A stretch of DNA of 64,000 nucleotides from Mycolicibacterium rhodesiae NBB3 (GTDB taxonomy: Bacteria; Actinomycetota; Actinomycetes; Mycobacteriales; Mycobacteriaceae). The notes under the pieces are model-generated. The model did not search any database, was not told the origin of the DNA, and saw nothing but the letters and a program-made list of their open reading frames with translations. Positions 36,969 to 45,720 of the stretch are shown one piece after another (positions within the stretch are counted from its first letter, which is position 1; every line of letters starts with the position of its first letter). The translations under genes and the position numbers were made by a program. The stretch covers positions 1,426,001 to 1,490,000 of the forward strand of contig NC_016604.1 in NCBI RefSeq assembly GCF_000230895.2, given 5' to 3'.

Positions 36969-37936
36969 GAGTCCTTGCCCACTACGTTCCCGGCGACAAG
37001 GTCTCGCAGTTCGTTGCGCCAGAAGCGGATTGGCTCGACATTCGCTATTGCGCCGAGGATGACGACGACACGTTCTACCGCGAGCTGGCCGAGGCCGAGG
37101 TCATCTGGCACGTACTGCGACCGATCTCGGCGCAAGACCTCCACATGGCACCGCGCTGCCGACTCGTGCACAAGCTGGGTGCGGGCGTGAACACCATCGC
37201 CGTCGATGCGGCGACCCGGCTGGGAATCGCCGTCGCGAACATGCCCGGAGCCAACGCGCCATCGGTCGCCGAGGGGGCGGTGTTACTGATACTTGCGGCG
37301 CTGAGGCGACTCACCGAGCTCGACCGCGCCACCCGCGACGGTTCGGGCTGGCCGTCGGATCCGAGCCTCGGCGAGACCGTGCGCGAGATCGGCGGCTGCA
37401 CCGTCGGACTGGTCGGCTACGGAAACGTCGCCAAACGAGTGGAGACCATCGTGGCGGCCATGGGCGCCCAGGTGCTGCACACCAGCACACACGACGACGG
37501 CCTCGAAAGTTGGCGGCCGCTGCCAGAGCTGCTGAGCGCCAGCAACATCGTCTCCTTGCACATACCGCTGACAACGCAGACCGCAGGCCTGCTGGACGCA
37601 GCTGCGCTCGGCTCGATGCGCGCCGACGCGGTGCTGGTGAACACCTCCCGCGGCGGAGTCGTCGACGAGGGTGCGCTGGTGGCCGCTCTGCGCTCAGGTC
37701 GCTTGGCGGCGGCAGGTCTGGACGTCTTCGCCACCGAGCCGATTCCGGCGGGCAATCCGCTGCTCACCCTGCAAAACGTGGTGCTCACGCCGCACGTCAC
37801 CTGGTACACGCTCGACACGATGCGGCGGTATCTGGCCGAAGCGGTCGACAACTGCCGGCGCATGCGGGATGGCCGGGACCTCGCGAATGTGGTGAACGGT
37901 ATCGTGGTTCCCAACCGACCGGTTAATCGGGAATGA
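36959..37936 (+). CDS. D-2-hydroxyacid dehydrogenase family protein
   Basis: The GTG at 36959 lies inside the end of the hydrolase gene and gives 325 residues. The NAD-binding motif is GLVGYGNVAKRV, and the catalytic Arg (VNTSRGGVVDE), Glu (FATEPIP) and His (LTPHVTWYT) of the family are all present. It should reduce a 2-keto acid or oxidise a D-2-hydroxy acid with NAD(P). The substrate is unknown. I do not recall it between Rv0271c and Rv0272c in M. tuberculosis, so it may be a local insertion that joined the operon. Confidence 0.85.
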   Translation: MALRVLAHYVPGDKVSQFVAPEADWLDIRYCAEDDDDTFYRELAEAEVIWHVLRPISAQDLHMAPRCRLVHKLGAGVNTIAVDAATRLGIAVANMPGANAPSVAEGAVLLILAALRRLTELDRATRDGSGWPSDPSLGETVREIGGCTVGLVGYGNVAKRVETIVAAMGAQVLHTSTHDDGLESWRPLPELLSASNIVSLHIPLTTQTAGLLDAAALGSMRADAVLVNTSRGGVVDEGALVAALRSGRLAAAGLDVFATEPIPAGNPLLTLQNVVLTPHVTWYTLDTMRRYLAEAVDNCRRMRDGRDLANVVNGIVVPNRPVNRE

Positions 37937-37971
37937 CCGCCGCAACGCCGCGACAATGAGGGGCAACAGCT

Positions 37972-40164
37972 ATGCCTATCGCAATCAACACCGAGCACAA
38001 CGACCTGGCTGATTCGGTCCGGTCCCTGGTGGCGCGGGTAGCGCCCTCGGAGGTGCTGCACGAGGCACTGGAGACCCCGATCCCCAACCCGCCGCCATAC
38101 TGGAAGGCCGCTGCCGAGCAGGGTCTGCAGGGCGTGCACCTGTCGGAATCCGTTGGTGGACAAGGGTTCGGCATCATCGAGCTGGCGATCGTGCTGGCGG
38201 AGTTCGGCTACGGCGCGGTACCCGGCCCGTTCGTCCCTTCAGCGATCGCCAGTGCGCTGATCGCCGCCAACGACCCCGACGCCAAGGTGCTGGGCGACCT
38301 GGCCTCCGGTGACGTGATCGCGACCTACGCGATCGACTCCGGGCTGACGGCCACCAAGCACGGCAACGATCTCGTCATTCGCGGCGAGGTTCGCGCCGTC
38401 CCCGCAGCCGCACAGGCGGCAGTGCTGGTGCTGCCGGTCGCGATCGACAGCGGAGAGGAGTGGGTGGTCCTCGACGCCGAGGCACTGGAGATCGAGCCCG
38501 TCGCAAGCGTTGATCCGCTTCGCCCGGTCGCACATGTCCGCGCCAACGCCGTCGAGGTCGGCGACGACCGGGTGCTGAACAATCTCAGCCGTGGCCACGC
38601 GCGGGCCGTCATCTCGACACTGCTGGCCGCAGAGTGCATCGGCGTCGCCCGATGGGCGACGGACACCGCGACCGCCTACGCGAAGATCCGCGAGCAGTTC
38701 GGACGTCCGATCGGTCAGTTCCAGGCCATCAAGCACAAGTGCGCCCAGATGATCGCCGACACCGAGCGTGCGACCGCGGCGGTGTGGGATGCAGCGCGCG
38801 CCATTGACGAGCACAGCCAGAATCCAACGGACGCCAACGCTTTCGAGTTTGCGGCCGCAGTCGCGGCGACATTGGCTCCCGACGCCGTGCTGCACACCAC
38901 CCAGGACTGCATCCAGGTGCACGGTGGCATCGGCTTCACCTGGGAGCACGACACCAACGTGTACTACCGACGAGCGCTGCTGCTCGCCGCATGTTTCGGC
39001 CGCACCAGCGACTACCCGCAACAGGTCGTCGACATCGCGACGAGCACCGGCGCGCGCAAGCTCGACATCGACCTGGACCCGGAAACGGAGAAACTGCGCG
39101 ACGAGATCCGCGCGGAAGTGGCAGCGCTCAAAGCGATTCCGAGCGAGGAGCGCACCACCGCAATCGCCGAGGGCGGCTGGGTCGTCCCCCACCTGCCCAA
39201 GCCTTGGGGCCGGGCGGCGAGCCCCATCGAGCAGATCATCATCGCCCAGGAGTTCAGCGCGGGCCGGGTCCGCCGTCCGGCGATGGGCATCGCAGCCTGG
39301 CTGATCCCGTCGGTCGTGGCGTTCGGGACCGAGGAGCAGCAACAACGCTTCCTGCCACCGACGCTGCGTGGCGAAATGATCTGGTGCCAGTTGTTTTCCG
39401 AACCGGGCGCCGGATCCGATCTCGCCAGTCTGACCACCAAGGCCACCAAGGTCGACGGCGGCTGGCGCATCACCGGTCAGAAGATCTGGACCACCGGTGC
39501 GCAGTACTCGCAGTGGGGCATGCTGCTGGCGAGAACGGACACCTCCGCACCCAAACACAATGGCATCACCTACTTCCTGCTCGACATGAGCAGTGACGGT
39601 GTCGAGGTGAAGCCGCTACGCGAACTGACCGGCAACGCGATGTTCAACACCGTGTTCATCGACGATGTCTTCGTACCCGACGACATGGTGCTCGGCGACG
39701 TGAACCGCGGCTGGGAAGTCAGCCGCACCACCCTGACCGCCGAGCGGGTGTCGATCGGCAGCACCGAGCCACCGTTCCTGCCCACCCTCGACGGCTTCGT
39801 CGAGTTCATCCGCGACGGCCAGTTCGACCAAGTCGGACAGAATCGCGCCGGCCACCTCATCGCCGAGGGGCATGCCGCGAAGATCCTGAACATGCGCTCG
39901 ACCCTGCTGACACTGGCAGGCGGCGATCCTATGCCCGCGGCGGCCATCTCCAAGCTGCTGTCGATGCGCACCGGTCAGAAGTACGCAGAGTTCGCGGTGT
40001 CGTCGTTCGGCACCGACGGCGCGGTGGGCGACCCGGCGACACCGCAGGGCAAATGGGCCGAGTTCCTGTTGGCCAGCCGCGCAACGACCATCTACGGCGG
40101 AACGTCGGAGGTCCAGCTCAACATCATCGCCGAACGCCTCCTCGGACTGCCTCGCGATCCGTAG
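37972..40164 (+). CDS. fadE6: Double-domain acyl-CoA dehydrogenase (FadE6-like)
   Basis: A 730-residue protein made of two acyl-CoA-dehydrogenase-like halves, as in M. tuberculosis FadE6 (Rv0271c, about 731 residues as I recall). The N-terminal half (about 1-360) ends in a REQFGRPIGQFQAIKHKCA helix and IQVHGGIGFTWEHD, the FAD/substrate motif. The C-terminal half (about 370-730) contains WCQLFSEPGAGSDLASL, GQKIWTTGAQYS and TIYGGTSEVQLNIIAERLLGL. It oxidises an acyl-CoA with FAD; the chain type is unknown. It lies 35 bases after the dehydrogenase gene. Confidence 0.9.
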   Translation: MPIAINTEHNDLADSVRSLVARVAPSEVLHEALETPIPNPPPYWKAAAEQGLQGVHLSESVGGQGFGIIELAIVLAEFGYGAVPGPFVPSAIASALIAANDPDAKVLGDLASGDVIATYAIDSGLTATKHGNDLVIRGEVRAVPAAAQAAVLVLPVAIDSGEEWVVLDAEALEIEPVASVDPLRPVAHVRANAVEVGDDRVLNNLSRGHARAVISTLLAAECIGVARWATDTATAYAKIREQFGRPIGQFQAIKHKCAQMIADTERATAAVWDAARAIDEHSQNPTDANAFEFAAAVAATLAPDAVLHTTQDCIQVHGGIGFTWEHDTNVYYRRALLLAACFGRTSDYPQQVVDIATSTGARKLDIDLDPETEKLRDEIRAEVAALKAIPSEERTTAIAEGGWVVPHLPKPWGRAASPIEQIIIAQEFSAGRVRRPAMGIAAWLIPSVVAFGTEEQQQRFLPPTLRGEMIWCQLFSEPGAGSDLASLTTKATKVDGGWRITGQKIWTTGAQYSQWGMLLARTDTSAPKHNGITYFLLDMSSDGVEVKPLRELTGNAMFNTVFIDDVFVPDDMVLGDVNRGWEVSRTTLTAERVSIGSTEPPFLPTLDGFVEFIRDGQFDQVGQNRAGHLIAEGHAAKILNMRSTLLTLAGGDPMPAAAISKLLSMRTGQKYAEFAVSSFGTDGAVGDPATPQGKWAEFLLASRATTIYGGTSEVQLNIIAERLLGLPRDP

Positions 40165-40227
40165 GAAACCGCGGAATTCGGGTCTACCATCGGAATAGGT
40201 GTTTGCCTCTTTCGATTGGTGATACAT

Positions 40228-40509
40228 ATGCGCGTTCCCAAGATTCGAGTAGTCCCGCTGGTGTTTTCCGGCGCGGCCGCGGCCGCATTGCTCATCGCGC
40301 CCTCATTGCTGACGGCAGAGGACGGGGACGGCTCGCAGTCTGTCGCGGTGCCGTGCTACATGGGTACGACGTTCCCTAACCCGTGGGGCCGTAGCTGCAC
40401 GATTCCCGGGCCGCTCCACAAGATCCGCGGATCCGCGCCCGATGCCAACGCGATCATCGCGTGCAAGGACATTCCCGGCTGCCTGTCCTGGTACGTCAAC
40501 AGTCCCTGA
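40228..40509 (+). CDS. Small secreted cysteine-containing protein
   Basis: A 93-residue protein; the ATG at 40228 is preferred over an in-frame upstream GTG because it begins at MRVPKIRVV, the basic part of a signal peptide followed by an Ala/Leu-rich hydrophobic stretch (about 10-30). The mature part of about 60 residues has four cysteines (PCYMG, RSCTIPG, ACKDIPGC), which could form two disulfides. I recognise no family. It is not in the M. tuberculosis fadE6-fadD2 interval as I recall it. Confidence 0.6.
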   Translation: MRVPKIRVVPLVFSGAAAAALLIAPSLLTAEDGDGSQSVAVPCYMGTTFPNPWGRSCTIPGPLHKIRGSAPDANAIIACKDIPGCLSWYVNSP

Positions 40510-40559
40510 GCGCTGCGGGTCCGGCGTTTCTTCGCGCCGGACGTGGGAAACCGACTGAT

Positions 40560-40871
40560 ATGACCCATGACGTGGAGAAGCGCTACGACCGACCGGCCAC
40601 GTTCCGGGCGGCGGCCATCTACGCCGGTACCGTCGTCGCGGTTGCGGGACTTGTCTTCGCCGTCTACGCGCTGACCGCCCGTGAATCGGTGATCGCGGCG
40701 TCGCTGGTGCCCGCCATCCTGTTCGCCGGCGGCGTCGGCGCGTTCGTCAGGACCTACCGGGAATGGAAGGTTGAAGGAGCGTGGGTGGCCTGGCAGGGCG
40801 CGGGCTGGTTGCTGCTCGTCCTGATGCTGGTGTGCCTGTCGATTCCCGGCGCCGCGATCATGGCGGCCTAA
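40560..40871 (+). CDS. Small three-span membrane protein
   Basis: The ATG at 40560 (MTHDVEKRYDR) gives 103 residues. Three hydrophobic segments lie at about 15-38, 42-60 and 79-100, with a basic REWK loop between the last two. I recognise no family and no catalytic residues. It is 50 bases after the small secreted protein gene and convergent with an SDR gene, overlapping its end by four bases. Confidence 0.65.
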   Translation: MTHDVEKRYDRPATFRAAAIYAGTVVAVAGLVFAVYALTARESVIAASLVPAILFAGGVGAFVRTYREWKVEGAWVAWQGAGWLLLVLMLVCLSIPGAAIMAA

Positions 40872-41647
40872 GGGAGGATCGAGTCGACATAGCCACCGTC
40901 GACACGAAGCGCGCCACCCGTCGTCGCCGACGCCTGCCGGGATGCGAGGTAGGTGACCATGTTGGCGATCTCGTCGGGCTCGATGAGGCGCTCCAGCAGC
41001 GACTGCGGCCGATGCTTGCGCATGAACTCGCGCTGCGCTTCCTCCCAGGGCAACGACTTGTCGACGAGTTGGTACACGAAGTCCTCCACGCCCGCGGTGT
41101 GTGTCGGCCCCGCGATGACGGAATTCACGGTGACCCCGCTGCCCGACGCATCCTTCGCGAAGCCGCGCGACAACGCCAACAGGGCGGTCTTGGAGACCCC
41201 GTAGTGGATCATCTCCTCGGGTATCACGATGGCCGAATCGCTCGCGATCTGGATCACCCGACCCCAGCGGCGCCCGATCATCGCCGGAAGATAACTGCGG
41301 ATAAGTCGTGCTGCGGCAAGGACATTCACTTCGAAATAGGTGCGCCACTGGTCGTCGGTGATCTCGCGGGCGGGAACGGCCTCGAAGATGCCCAGATTGT
41401 TCACCAGGATGTCGACATCGGGCAGCTGCCGCAGCAGCTCGGCGACGCCGTCGTCAGTCGCCACGTCCGCGGCCACCCCGATGGCGTCACCGCCCAGCGT
41501 CTCGACGGCTTGATCGACGCGGTCAGGGGAGCGCCCGTTGACGACGACACGGGCACCGCTTTCGGCAAGCCCCTTGGCGATCGCCAGTCCGATGCCCTGG
41601 GTCGAGCCGGTGACGAGCGCGGTCTTTCCAGCCAGATCGATCTTCAC
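40868..41647 (-). CDS. SDR-family oxidoreductase
   Basis: A 259-residue classical short-chain dehydrogenase starting at GTG 41647 (MKIDLAGKTALVTG). The cofactor motif is TGSTQGIG, followed by NNLG and the catalytic YGVSK (Tyr and Lys), with a Ser in IASDSAI upstream. The end GGALRVDGGYVDSILP is typical of 3-oxoacyl-ACP-reductase-like SDRs. The substrate is unknown. It lies 80 bases downstream of fadD2 in the same direction. Confidence 0.85.
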   Translation of the reverse strand: MKIDLAGKTALVTGSTQGIGLAIAKGLAESGARVVVNGRSPDRVDQAVETLGGDAIGVAADVATDDGVAELLRQLPDVDILVNNLGIFEAVPAREITDDQWRTYFEVNVLAAARLIRSYLPAMIGRRWGRVIQIASDSAIVIPEEMIHYGVSKTALLALSRGFAKDASGSGVTVNSVIAGPTHTAGVEDFVYQLVDKSLPWEEAQREFMRKHRPQSLLERLIEPDEIANMVTYLASRQASATTGGALRVDGGYVDSILP

Positions 41648-41697
41648 GCTGTCGTACTACCACCGCTGTCGCGGAACTATTCCGAGACGTTGGCTCA

Positions 41698-41751
41698 GGC
41701 CTTTTCGTCGTCTCCGCCGACGGCGGCCTATTCGTCGTCTCCGCCGACGGC
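41698..41751 (-). repeat. 27-bp tandem duplication at the 3' end of fadD2
   Basis: Two adjacent 27-base copies (41725-41751 and 41698-41724) differ at one base, 41730 versus 41703. In the gene-proximal copy this base makes the present TAG stop; the distal copy instead reads AAG in the same frame and is followed by TGA at 41697-41695. The simplest reading is a tandem duplication of the C-terminal AVGGDDEKA codons followed by a Lys-to-stop change in the first copy. Confidence 0.85.
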
Positions 41752-43419
41752 CATTTCCCGGAGTTCGCGCTTGAGGATCTTGCCGGTCGGGTTGCGGGGC
41801 AGCTCGTCGAGGAAGATGACCTCGCGGGGCACCTTGTAGCGGGCCAGGTTCTCCCGCACATATGTCTTGATGGCGTCCTCGTCGACGGAGGCGCCCTCGG
41901 CCTTGACGACAAAGCAGCGCAGCCGGTGTCCCCATTCCTTGTCTTCCACACCGAGCGCGGTGGCTTCGACGACCTCGGGGTGGCCACTCACGAGATCCTC
42001 GATCTCGGCGGGAAATACGTTCTCACCACCGGACACGATCATCTCGTCGTCACGGCCGCTGACGTACAGCAGGTCGTGCTCGTCGAAGTAGCCGACATCG
42101 CCGGACGACATCAGCCCGTCGATGATCTGCTTGTGGCCGCCGCCGGTGTAACCCTCGAAGGGAAAAGTGTTGCCGACGAAGATGCGGCCGACTTCGCCCT
42201 TGGGTAGCTCGTTGCCGTCGTCGTCGAGGATCTTGACCTTGACGCCTTTGACGACGGGTCCGACCGTTCCGGGGTTGATCGACAGGTCCCTTGGCCGCGC
42301 GATCGTCGCGAACGCGATCTCGGTGGATCCATAGAGGTTGTAGACGACCGGGCCGAGATCCTTGAGCGCTCGGGTGGCCAGTTCCGCGCCCAGCTGTGAC
42401 CCGGACACGAACACGATCTTCAGTGACGACAGATCGGGTTTGGGCTGGGTCTTCTCGAGCTCGTCGAGCAACCGCGACAGCATCACCGGCACGACGACGA
42501 TCGCGGTGGCCTTGTTCCTCTCGATGTCCGCGAGCACGGTCGCCGGCTTGAATCGCCTGCGCAGCACGAGCGTGGAGCCGAGCATCATCGCGATCGTCGC
42601 GTGCAGAAAACCCAGGGCATGGAACATCGGCGCGGGAAGCGACGTCACCTCGCCCGCCTTGAACGGGACATGCGACAGCACGCCGCCGATCGGCGCGAGC
42701 GACGGCGGGGTGCTCCGGTTGGCGCCCTTCGGAGTGCCGGTGGTGCCGCTGGTCAGGATGATGATCGACGAGTGCTTTGTGGCCTTGGGCGCTTGCGCCG
42801 AACTGCTCCGCGCGATCAGATCGGCGATGCTCTCGTCGGTGCTGCCCGAGGGCTCGTCCTTATCGGGGTTGGTCGCCAGCGCGCGCAGCTTGCCGAAATC
42901 TGGCTCAGCCTGCGAAACCGCAGAGGTGTACTCGTCGTCGTAGATGATGACCTTCGCGCCCTCGCGCTCGGACACCTCCTTTATCTGGGGCCCGGAGAAC
43001 TCGCTGTTGAGCAGGATGATGCGGGCACCGGCACGGGCCGCGCCGTACACCGAAACCAGGAACCACCGGTGGTTGCGCGCCAGGATCGCGACGCCGTCAC
43101 CACCCTTGACGCCCATTGCCAGCAGGCCGTTGGCAAGGGCGTGCGCCGCATCGTCGAGTTCTTTGAACGTGAATTCGCCCTCGTCGTCGATGACGGCGAC
43201 CCGATGCGGGGTGCGGCGCGCGTTGAGCGCGGGGATCATGCCGAACTCACCCCAGCGTCTGATGTCGGCGAGGAACGCGGCGATGTTCTGCGGTGCCTCC
43301 AGCTTCAGCGCACCGGCTTCGAACATCTTGCGGGCGTAGTGCAGTTCGGCCGATCCGCGCTCGGCATACTGCTGGATTTTGGCCGCTGCCTGCAACGGAA
43401 GGTCAGTGAGCTTGGGCAT
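41728..43419 (-). CDS. fadD2: Fatty acyl-CoA synthetase (FadD2-like)
   Basis: A 563-residue member of the acyl-adenylating superfamily. The AMP-binding motif is IIILTSGTTGTPKGANR, with YGSTEIAF, SSGDVGYFDEHDLLYVSGR and the C-terminal catalytic Lys in NPTGKILKREL. It activates a fatty acid to acyl-CoA with ATP. The order with the FadE6-like and LigD-like genes matches Rv0269c-Rv0271c. The last seven codons lie in a 27-bp tandem repeat. Confidence 0.88.
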   Translation of the reverse strand: MPKLTDLPLQAAAKIQQYAERGSAELHYARKMFEAGALKLEAPQNIAAFLADIRRWGEFGMIPALNARRTPHRVAVIDDEGEFTFKELDDAAHALANGLLAMGVKGGDGVAILARNHRWFLVSVYGAARAGARIILLNSEFSGPQIKEVSEREGAKVIIYDDEYTSAVSQAEPDFGKLRALATNPDKDEPSGSTDESIADLIARSSSAQAPKATKHSSIIILTSGTTGTPKGANRSTPPSLAPIGGVLSHVPFKAGEVTSLPAPMFHALGFLHATIAMMLGSTLVLRRRFKPATVLADIERNKATAIVVVPVMLSRLLDELEKTQPKPDLSSLKIVFVSGSQLGAELATRALKDLGPVVYNLYGSTEIAFATIARPRDLSINPGTVGPVVKGVKVKILDDDGNELPKGEVGRIFVGNTFPFEGYTGGGHKQIIDGLMSSGDVGYFDEHDLLYVSGRDDEMIVSGGENVFPAEIEDLVSGHPEVVEATALGVEDKEWGHRLRCFVVKAEGASVDEDAIKTYVRENLARYKVPREVIFLDELPRNPTGKILKRELREMAVGGDDE

Positions 43420-43474
43420 GAAACCACAATATGTGACCGCCGTCGCACGTCGGTCCGGAACCTAACATGGACGT

Positions 43475-44710
43475 ATGCCCGCTTCGCTCCATCTGGAGGT
43501 CGATGGTCAGCGGGTGCCCATCACCAATCCCGACAAGGTCATCTTCCCGGCACTTCAGCTGACGAAGGGCGATCTGATGCAGTACTACCTGCGAGTCGCC
43601 GACGGGGCGCTGCGCGGCGTGGCCGACCGGCCGATGATCCTGAAACGGTTCGTCAAGGGGATCACCGAAGAGGCCATCTTCCAGAAGCGCGCTCCGGCGA
43701 AACGGCCCGACTTCGTCGACGTCGCCGAGCTGAAGTACGCGTCGGGAACCTCTGCCGCCGAAGCGGTGATCCGCGATGCCGGTGGGCTGGTTTGGGCGGT
43801 CAACCTCGGTTGCATCGACCTCAACCCCCACCCGGTACGTGCGGACGACCTGGCCCATCCCGACGAGCTGCGGGTCGACCTGGACCCGATGCCCGGGGTG
43901 GACTGGCGCCAGATCGTGGACGTGGCCCTGGTCGCGCGAGAAGTGCTCGAGGATCACGGGCTCACGGCATGGCCCAAGACCTCCGGTTCGCGGGGTTTCC
44001 ATATTTATGCGCGTATCGAACGGCGATGGCCGTTCAAGCAGGTCCGGCTGGCTGCGCAGACGATCGCGCGCGAGGTGGAGCGGCGCGCTCCGGAGCTGGC
44101 CACCAGCCGGTGGTGGAAGGAAGAACGCGAGGGCGTGTTCGTCGACTTCAACCAGAACGCGTTCGACCGCACGGTGGCGTCGGCGTACTCCGTGCGGGCC
44201 ACCCCGGATGCGCGGGTGTCGACCCCGCTGTTGTGGGACGAGGTCCGCGACTGCCGTCCCGAGAAATTCACCGTCGCGACCGTGCCGGCCCGGTTCGACG
44301 AGATCGGCGACCCATGGGAGGGGATCGACGACTCGGCCGGCGCACTCGACGCGCTGCTCGATCTCGCCGAGGAGCTCGGCCCGCCGGAGAAGGCGCCACG
44401 GGGCGCGAAGAGGGGCACAGGCCGACGCCAATCGTCGATGCCGTTGATCGAGATCGCCCGCACCAAGACCAAGGACGAAGCGATGGCCGCGCTCGACGAA
44501 TGGCGGACACGTTACCCATCGGTAGCCGAAAAGCTCCAGGCCCCAGACGTTCTGGTGGACGGCATGCGGGGTCCCAGCTCGATCTGGTACCGCATCAGGA
44601 TCAACTTGCAGCATGTCCCGGAGGAACAGCGCCCGCCGCAGGAACCGCTGCTCGCCGATTACAGCCCGTGGGAGAACTACTCGGGGCCGCAATGGATGCG
44701 CGGAAACTGA
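43475..44710 (+). CDS. Stand-alone LigD-type polymerase domain protein (PolD2-like)
   Basis: A 411-residue archaeo-eukaryotic-primase-type polymerase, like the polymerase domain of LigD but without ligase or nuclease parts. Key segments are TNPDKVIFPA, the metal-binding Asp pair LRVDLDPMPG, SGSRGFHIYARI and a third acidic site near FVDFNQNA. M. tuberculosis Rv0269c and the M. smegmatis protein called PolD2 belong here. Such enzymes add ribonucleotides or fill short gaps and may aid DNA repair. The C-terminal 70 or so residues after a basic linker are less conserved. It is divergent from fadD2. Confidence 0.88.
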   Translation: MPASLHLEVDGQRVPITNPDKVIFPALQLTKGDLMQYYLRVADGALRGVADRPMILKRFVKGITEEAIFQKRAPAKRPDFVDVAELKYASGTSAAEAVIRDAGGLVWAVNLGCIDLNPHPVRADDLAHPDELRVDLDPMPGVDWRQIVDVALVAREVLEDHGLTAWPKTSGSRGFHIYARIERRWPFKQVRLAAQTIAREVERRAPELATSRWWKEEREGVFVDFNQNAFDRTVASAYSVRATPDARVSTPLLWDEVRDCRPEKFTVATVPARFDEIGDPWEGIDDSAGALDALLDLAEELGPPEKAPRGAKRGTGRRQSSMPLIEIARTKTKDEAMAALDEWRTRYPSVAEKLQAPDVLVDGMRGPSSIWYRIRINLQHVPEEQRPPQEPLLADYSPWENYSGPQWMRGN

Positions 44711-44823
44711 CGAGTATGCCTTTCGGCGTCAAAATATGTTCTTACGAAAGTATTAGCGTTGGCACCCGGTTGCCTTACTTTGCCTGGATACCTTCAGAGA
44801 CAGGTAATCGAGAGTAGGCACAC

Positions 44824-45228
44824 ATGTACGGGAATCCGGCGTTCGACTGCGGTGAGGCACAGGTTCGTACGGTGTGCCGGCAATTGGCCACAGTGGTGAC
44901 AGTGCAGGGCGTGGTCGACGACACCAACGTCGAGCGGGTCACTGCGTTCGCACTGCGGTCCATCATCGCCGAGAAGCCCTTTGTACTGGATCTCAGCGGC
45001 GTGACTTCCTTTACCGCACACGGACTTCCGTTGTTGTCCGCAGTCGACGAGCGCTGCTTCTGCAGCGACGTGGAATGGTCGCTGATCCCCAGCGAACCCG
45101 TGCTGCACGAGACGTGCGGGCTGAACTTCCCGGTGGCCGACTCGGTTCCCGATGCGCTCCACCACTTCGCCGACAGCATCGACGAACGGCGGCACCTGTT
45201 TCCATTGATGACCCAGCAGATCGCCTAG
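44824..45228 (+). CDS. STAS-domain protein
   Basis: A 134-residue protein with the anti-sigma-factor-antagonist pattern: TVVTVQGVVDDTNVERV, then KPFVLDLSGVTSFTAHGLPLLSAVDERC, where the Ser at the phosphorylation position would lie in the GVTSF segment. STAS proteins act in partner-switching control of sigma factors or as transporter domains. No anti-sigma kinase is adjacent, so the partner is elsewhere. The gap to the LigD-like gene is 113 bases and holds no promoter I can call with confidence. Confidence 0.75.
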   Translation: MYGNPAFDCGEAQVRTVCRQLATVVTVQGVVDDTNVERVTAFALRSIIAEKPFVLDLSGVTSFTAHGLPLLSAVDERCFCSDVEWSLIPSEPVLHETCGLNFPVADSVPDALHHFADSIDERRHLFPLMTQQIA

Positions 45229-45245
45229 CAGGAAGGACGTCACAA

Positions 45246-45341
45246 ATGCTTCTCGACATTCGTTGGCTCGCATTCCTGCTCGGTCGCAGGCACCTGGCCG
45301 CCAAGCGCGGCACCCAACGCGCACTGGTCGCCGCCCAGTAG
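45246..45341 (+). CDS. Possible 31-residue basic small protein
   Basis: The ATG at 45246 has an AGGAAGGA site upstream and gives MLLDIRWLAFLLGRRHLAAK followed by eleven more residues, ending four bases before the NYN gene. It is hydrophobic at the start and basic later, like many short operon peptides. There is no family match in memory and it could be chance, but spacing and codon use fit the neighbours. Confidence 0.4.
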   Translation: MLLDIRWLAFLLGRRHLAAKRGTQRALVAAQ

Positions 45342-45345
45342 GGGT

Positions 45346-45720
45346 ATGCGCTGGATCGTCGATGGCATGAACGTCATCGGGTCCCGCCCCGACGGTTGGT
45401 GGCGGAATCGCCGACTGGCGATATCGGAGTTGATCGAACGTCTGGAACTGTGGGCGTCCACCGAGCACGAGGACGTGACGGTGGTGTTCGAACATCCGTT
45501 GTCGCCGCCCGTCGAATCGTCGCTCATCACGATCACGCATGCGCCGAGGGCGGCCACGAACTCGGCCGACGATGAGATCGTCGCGATGGTGCGGGCCGCC
45601 GAGCGGTCGGCGGAGATCCGCGTGGCCACATCTGACCGCGCGCTCATCGAGCGGGTGAGTGAGCTCGGCGCGTCCGTCTACCCCGCGCAGCGCCTTCGCG
45701 ATCTCATCGACCCCCGGTGA
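45346..45720 (+). CDS. NYN-domain (PIN-like) putative RNase
   Basis: A 124-residue protein with the NYN/YacP signature: WIVDGMNVIGSRPDGWW carries the first acidic residue, DEIVAMV and VATSDRALIERVSELGA supply others. The family consists of small RNA-cleaving or RNA-processing proteins; a specific target is unknown. Its 3' end overlaps the convergent XRE gene by 17 bases. Confidence 0.78.
   Translation: MRWIVDGMNVIGSRPDGWWRNRRLAISELIERLELWASTEHEDVTVVFEHPLSPPVESSLITITHAPRAATNSADDEIVAMVRAAERSAEIRVATSDRALIERVSELGASVYPAQRLRDLIDPR

Noticed and set aside
38239..39558. Open frame antisense to fadE6
   Set aside because: Composition and full overlap with a conserved enzyme indicate a shadow.
42601..44817. 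Long open frame spanning fadD2 antisense and the LigD-like gene
   Set aside because: It crosses two convincing genes in other frames, including their shared promoter gap, and its composition is that of a shadow.
44711..44823. SigF promoter before the STAS gene (GGTTG ... GGATA)
   Set aside because: The spacing is only 13 bases and both elements deviate from consensus, so I do not call it.
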